From Clavelina lepadiformis (Eukaryota; Chordata; Ascidiacea; Aplousobranchia; Clavelinidae): a stretch of 64,000 nt of DNA. Below are positions 59,979 to 64,000 of this stretch, one piece after another. The position numbers and the translations under genes are program-made. Position 1 is the first letter of the stretch. Every line of letters starts with the position of its first letter. The notes beneath the pieces were generated by a model. That model searched no databases and had not been told where the DNA came from. It saw only the letters and a list, made by a program, of their open reading frames with translations. Where the stretch lies: contig NC_135245.1 in the NCBI RefSeq assembly GCF_947623445.1, forward strand, positions 13,647,501 through 13,711,500, given 5' to 3'.

Positions 59979-62813
59979 ATGGAAACAAACCCTTCACCAT
60001 TGTCAGCAAAACATGAAAGGTATATATATAACAACTGTGCTCAGTTCTTTATGTGCATTTCTACCATTTCATTTATAATGTTGCCTGTATATATTTAACA
60101 GTATTTTTAATATTATACACAGCAGTATTAAAATAATATATAAGATAACTATTCATCAAGCTCCTTAATACTCGGAGTGGCGGGTGAATTTGGTAATAAA
60201 AAATATAGGTAAATTAACTATCACAATGAGATTGATTTTCAGCGAAAATGAAACATTAATTGTGATGAATGATGATCTGCACATATACACCCTAAATTTT
60301 CTTGCAATTTCAATTTTATTTATAAAATTCAGGTAGTGACTGACAAATACATTGCAGTGCATATATAATATTGCACTAGGTATGATAAATCATATAGTAC
60401 CCATTTCTTCACAACTACGGGTGGCCAGATATGTTTAAAAATAGATTTATTGGTAAACTTAGATTTCGAACTTATTTTCCTTTACATTTTTTATTATTCG
60501 GGTAAATGTTTGCTATATGAGTATATGGCAATAATTGTAATTTTAAGCCGTGCAATACAGTAATAGACTACGAGTAACAAGTGCTGCATTATAAAAAAAA
60601 GCTACATAACATTTTTTGTCACAGGTATACACTCTTTTGAGTTCTTTTCGAGATTAAAAAAATGGTTTCACAAAGTTCTAAAATTATATAAGTAGTAGTG
60701 CTATAATACACAACTTATTTTCCCCATGTACCCTATGGGTTGCGATAGCATTACAAGGATAAGAATTATATTTTTTTAGTTTTCACCTAGACAATTATTA
60801 TTCTGTTCAACTGGATAAAAAATTTCCCACATCTCTAAATTATTTTAAAACTCTCTTGTTTGTATTTAGTTCATTTGCCTATGGAACTGTTAAAGATCGC
60901 ATGCCAAGAATTTTGACCAAAGTCATAGATGTTTGTCACAAGCAAATACAGTCTTCAAAAGAATGCTTTGGAGAAGTTTGTTCATGTTTTTTTCTTTTTA
61001 TAGAATTTTCAGTTGTATAACCTTATCACATTTTTTGTACTGATAGACTAAAGCAGTGTGGGAATTCCCTTAGTTACATTTTGTTGATCAAATTTTATAA
61101 TTTGGTTGGTATAATAATTTTTATTGTAAATTCAGGATGGTCGTAAAGATGCTATAGATGTGGTTGGCAAGTTGTCACAGCTGCGAAGTGAAATTATGAC
61201 GGACAAGCCATTGTTTGCTTTGGATGACCAACTGAAGGACAAAGAAGCCTGGAATAAGCGATTGCAACAATACAGGTAGAGTTTGTACTTTCAATATCAT
61301 CACAAACTATATTATATTCAGTTCTTGTTATTCTATCTATATTGCCTGTCATCTTATTTGATGTTTAAAAGCTCAGTTATTCTTCAACCAAGTTTTACTG
61401 CATAGAGACAGTAATGACAGCCCAGCTTCATGGTTCACTGCACCTTGGCTGTATGTAGAGTGCTTTATGTACAGAAGAATTGCTGGTGTGCTTAACTCAA
61501 GGTATAATATTCTTAACATTTTAAGAGACAATAAGGCTTTTGAGCTTTCATTGATCATGGTTCTTTAGCACATACCTGAAAACATTTGATCCATTTGCTG
61601 AGCAAAAGCAACAGTCATTGATGCAGTCAATGACAGCAGTAGAAAATTTGGCAACATTTCTTCATTCCGTTAAGCAGTCAGTAAAGGTCAATGATACTGC
61701 CATGCTAAAACAGTTCTTTGTTGATTTTTTACAGGTATTTTCTTTTATTTTCTGACTTTTTCTTCTTGTTTTACAACCTAAGCTTCCAAAATAAATTTAA
61801 TTTTAACTGTGGGGTTTGAAATGAAATAGGTGTCTTTATGGGGAAACAAGTGTGATTTGTCAATATCAGCAGGAGAAGAAAACTCTCAGAATGTGAGCGA
61901 ACCTCACAAAAACTTGGAGGCACTAAAAAAATTTATTTTAATTGATTATTCCAATGATGTCTGGAATTTAATATTAAAGCAAAAAAAACGAAAAGACCAG
62001 GTAATGTTTTAGTGTAACTTTCTCCAAAAATATTACAGTAGGCTATAAGCTCTGCATGATATCTCATAATTTCTAAAAGAAAATATTAAGTTGCTCGTTG
62101 TGGTTAAAATATGATGTTAATATTTATGTAACCTATAAGTTAAATGATCTTGCAAATAACTTTTAAATAAAAAGCTTAACACAATACATTTTGAAATTTA
62201 TAAAAGTTACATGTGTTGTAAGGTGCGCATTGATGTTGTGCTTGACAATGCTGGTTTTGAACTTTTTACTGACTTGGTTCTCTGTGAGTTTTTGCTGTTT
62301 TTCAACTTGGCTGATGTGATAATTATTCATCCGAAATGCATTCCATGGTTTGTCTCTGATGTTAATGCAAGCGATCTAAACTGGATGCTCAGTTATCTTT
62401 CATCCTGTTCTTTTGAAGAAGTGTCTCAGTTATCTACAAAGTTGCAGGAAAGGTTCAAGGATGGGAGCATGTTGCTGATGAAAAACGACTTCTGGACGTT
62501 ACCTGATCCATTCTGTTTAATGAATGAATCATCATCAGAGCTGTATAAATACTTTTCTTCTTCAGATCTTGTTCTATTCAAAGGGGACCTGAATTATAGA
62601 AAACTTGTTGGGGACCTAGATTGGCCCCATGATACCTCTTTTAAGATGGCTTTGAGACATTTTTCTCCAACCAGTCTTTGTTCTTTGAGAACCTTGAAAG
62701 CTGATGTAGTTGTTGGTCTGAAGCCAGGTCAGGCTAAACTGCTTGCCAAGGAATGTAAGGAATGGATGGTCAACGGTCAGTATGCTGTCATAGAGAGTAA
62801 TATTATATGTTGA
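59979..62813 (+). CDS. ARMT1: Damage-control phosphatase ARMT1 (DUF89), 7 exons
   Basis: Homologue of ARMT1 (C6orf211), a DUF89 metal-dependent phosphatase acting on sugar phosphates and also reported as a protein-glutamate O-methyltransferase. Exons: 59979-60019, 60870-60975, 61136-61275, 61406-61501, 61569-61734, 61830-62000, 62223-62813. All are GT-AG and in phase, giving 436 residues (human 441). Signatures: SFAYGTVKDRMPRILTKVID (exon 2), WLYVECFMYRRI (exon 4), SLWGNKCDLS (exon 6), and in exon 7 LDNAGFEL (D248, N249), WFVSD (D286), LFKGDLNYRKL and LKPGQ. The metal-binding Asp/Asn set known for the family is present, so it should be active. The ATG at 59979 is the only one in exon 1 that opens the frame; an upstream out-of-frame ATG lies near 59942. 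AATAAA at 62874-62879. Confidence 0.93.
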
Positions 62814-62873
62814 TGTAATGACAGTGCAGTTCACGTATATCTTTTTGCCATTTATCAATACTATAATGATTTC

Positions 62874-62879
62874 AATAAA
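62874..62879 (+). terminator. Polyadenylation signal of ARMT1
   Basis: AATAAA 61 nt after the ARMT1 stop codon. Confidence 0.6.
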
Positions 62880-63721
62880 TGCATTGCTCGTCATGTTTTG
62901 CTTCTGTGGAAGCTTCAATATTTTTCTTCAGAATTTGTTTGCCACACAAGAGAAGCATTAATATGTCACCCTTACATAGATTTATCATTTAAATACCCAA
63001 CAACCGTTTAAAAACACAATAAGAGAAATAACATGTTACATATATAAAAACTGGTATATTTCGGTCAGTCAAAGTCAAAAATAGCAATACAACGTAAAGA
63101 AAAGAAACATCTCACAAGACTACGACAAATGTGTTGAGCAGCAACAGTATGAACATTTCGAATTCCGAACAGTATGCACATCGACAGCAAGTCAATTCCT
63201 GATAGCCCATGAAAGTATGTAGAAAATATCACAGTGTACAAAACAACATTATAAATTTATTAACCTATTTTCAACATTAATATGACACATGAAAACGATG
63301 CCTTGCAAGTTGGAAACATCATGCAAAATATTTCCAAATGATGATCTTGTGGTTACCATATGCTTTTTTACAACTTGTTTTTAATTCATTGACTACCAGT
63401 CATTGCAAGAACACTAAGAAAACTAAGTGAGTAGCCCGAATAAATATAACGTACAGCTATGTTATAAAAACAATGAGACAAAATTAACCCATCTCCTTAA
63501 CAACATCATTCTAGTCTGTGTAGGACAGGTAGACAGTTCAATATGAACTTTCTTGATGGGCAAGATTTTGGCCTAAAACAGATCATGGTCCCACTGCTCA
63601 TATGAGCGTTCCCTTTTCTCACTGCGTACATCACATGGGGAGCGTAGACCAACAGCAACACATACTTGCATTACAAAAACGTATTTTCCACAGCAGTTTG
63701 CTTTAATGCATTGTAGATGTG
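62880..63721. other. Gap between convergent genes
   Basis: Non-coding. Probably the 3' UTR and downstream region of the minus-strand gene whose last coding exon ends at 63722. No repeat recognised. Confidence 0.45.
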
Positions 63722-63848
63722 TCAGTCAACTGGTTGTTGCCAAATTAACTTTTTATATCCTGGATCACCCTCTAATGGCGTAGCGCAAAATGGACAAGCG
63801 GCGTTGTATGCTTGCGTTCCATGCGGTAAAGCTGTCCGAGACCAATAC
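63722..63848 (-). CDS. Last exon of an unrecognised gene, CPFC motif
   Basis: Minus-strand terminal exon. The acceptor TTTATTCAG precedes G-TAT at 63848, and the frame runs 41 residues to TGA at 63722. It contains ACPFCATPLEG, a CxxC pair that could be half of a zinc site, and ends GYKKLIWQQPVD. The frame also stays open into the intron and to the window edge, so a membrane-like or Cys-rich extension seen by simple translation is not supported. The remaining exons lie outside the window or are unresolved. The family is not recognised. The gene converges on ARMT1. Confidence 0.5.
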
Positions 63849-64000
63849 CTGAATAAAAAACATGGGTTTGCTTTGAGATAGGCTATGCCATACTTAGATA
63901 ACATTGAGTAGTAACACGATTTAAAACAAGTGTAGTCAGTGATATTTAAGGCGTTTTGAGGGACCGAAACAGTTTCTTGAATTTTTCCAACGTCTCTCAA

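Noticed and set aside
1-64000. CRISPR array, bacterial operons, ribosomal RNA genes
   Set aside because: No regularly spaced repeats, no Shine-Dalgarno-led gene strings and no rRNA sequence; the window is animal nuclear DNA.

Overview
Animal nuclear DNA, AT-rich, with spliced genes, short to moderate introns and many small DNA transposons. No bacterial or organellar features are seen. The gene complement (ARID4, TEDC1, survivin, ARMT1) is general to metazoans. A secreted protein joining a three-finger domain, a sushi domain and a von Willebrand A domain, plus good 3' splice acceptors 6-7 nt before the start codon of two genes (as expected for spliced-leader trans-splicing), suggest an invertebrate deuterostome, perhaps an ascidian tunicate. 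The species is an inference and was not tested.

Layout. 1-5.8 kb: no confident gene; one or two weak open frames on the minus strand. 5.86-10.92 kb (-): TEDC1 in eight exons, all phases consistent, with a perfect-TSD hAT miniature element in intron 2. 11.26-11.68 kb (-): an intronless BIRC5/survivin-like gene 342 bp upstream of TEDC1 in the same direction. 11.7-18.1 kb: intergenic, with a roughly 0.9-kb-spaced duplication and a TA-flanked MITE. 18.1-33.7 kb (-): a complete 16-exon ARID4 gene (Tudor, RBB1NT, ARID, chromo-barrel, C-terminal coiled coil), including a probable GC-AG intron. Its 5.4-kb third intron is a nest of transposons (pogo-like, hAT with a broken transposase, an older repeat split by the hAT). 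33.7-46 kb: intergenic and repeat-rich, with a broken piggyBac transposase, two hAT MITEs and an isolated exon whose first half resembles CKS1. 46.0-53.3 kb (-): nine-exon secreted LU-sushi-vWA gene with a complete MIDAS; its 3.5-kb fourth intron carries nested hAT elements and a long-arm inverted repeat. 53.4-59.9 kb: intergenic, with a fold-back element with 9-bp TSD, a MITE with near-perfect 37-bp TIRs, and an hAT MITE. 59.98-62.81 kb (+): complete seven-exon ARMT1. 63.72 kb to the end (-): last exon of an unrecognised gene with a CPFC motif, converging on ARMT1.

The genes do not form a single pathway. The only suggestive pairing is survivin (chromosomal passenger complex) directly upstream of TEDC1 (centriole delta/epsilon-tubulin partner): two cell-division genes head to tail, with no AATAAA or ATTAAA between them and a splice acceptor just before the second ATG. 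This could be operon-like, but is unproven. Exon coordinates were derived by eye from splice consensus, reading phase and remembered family alignments; no search or transcript data were available.
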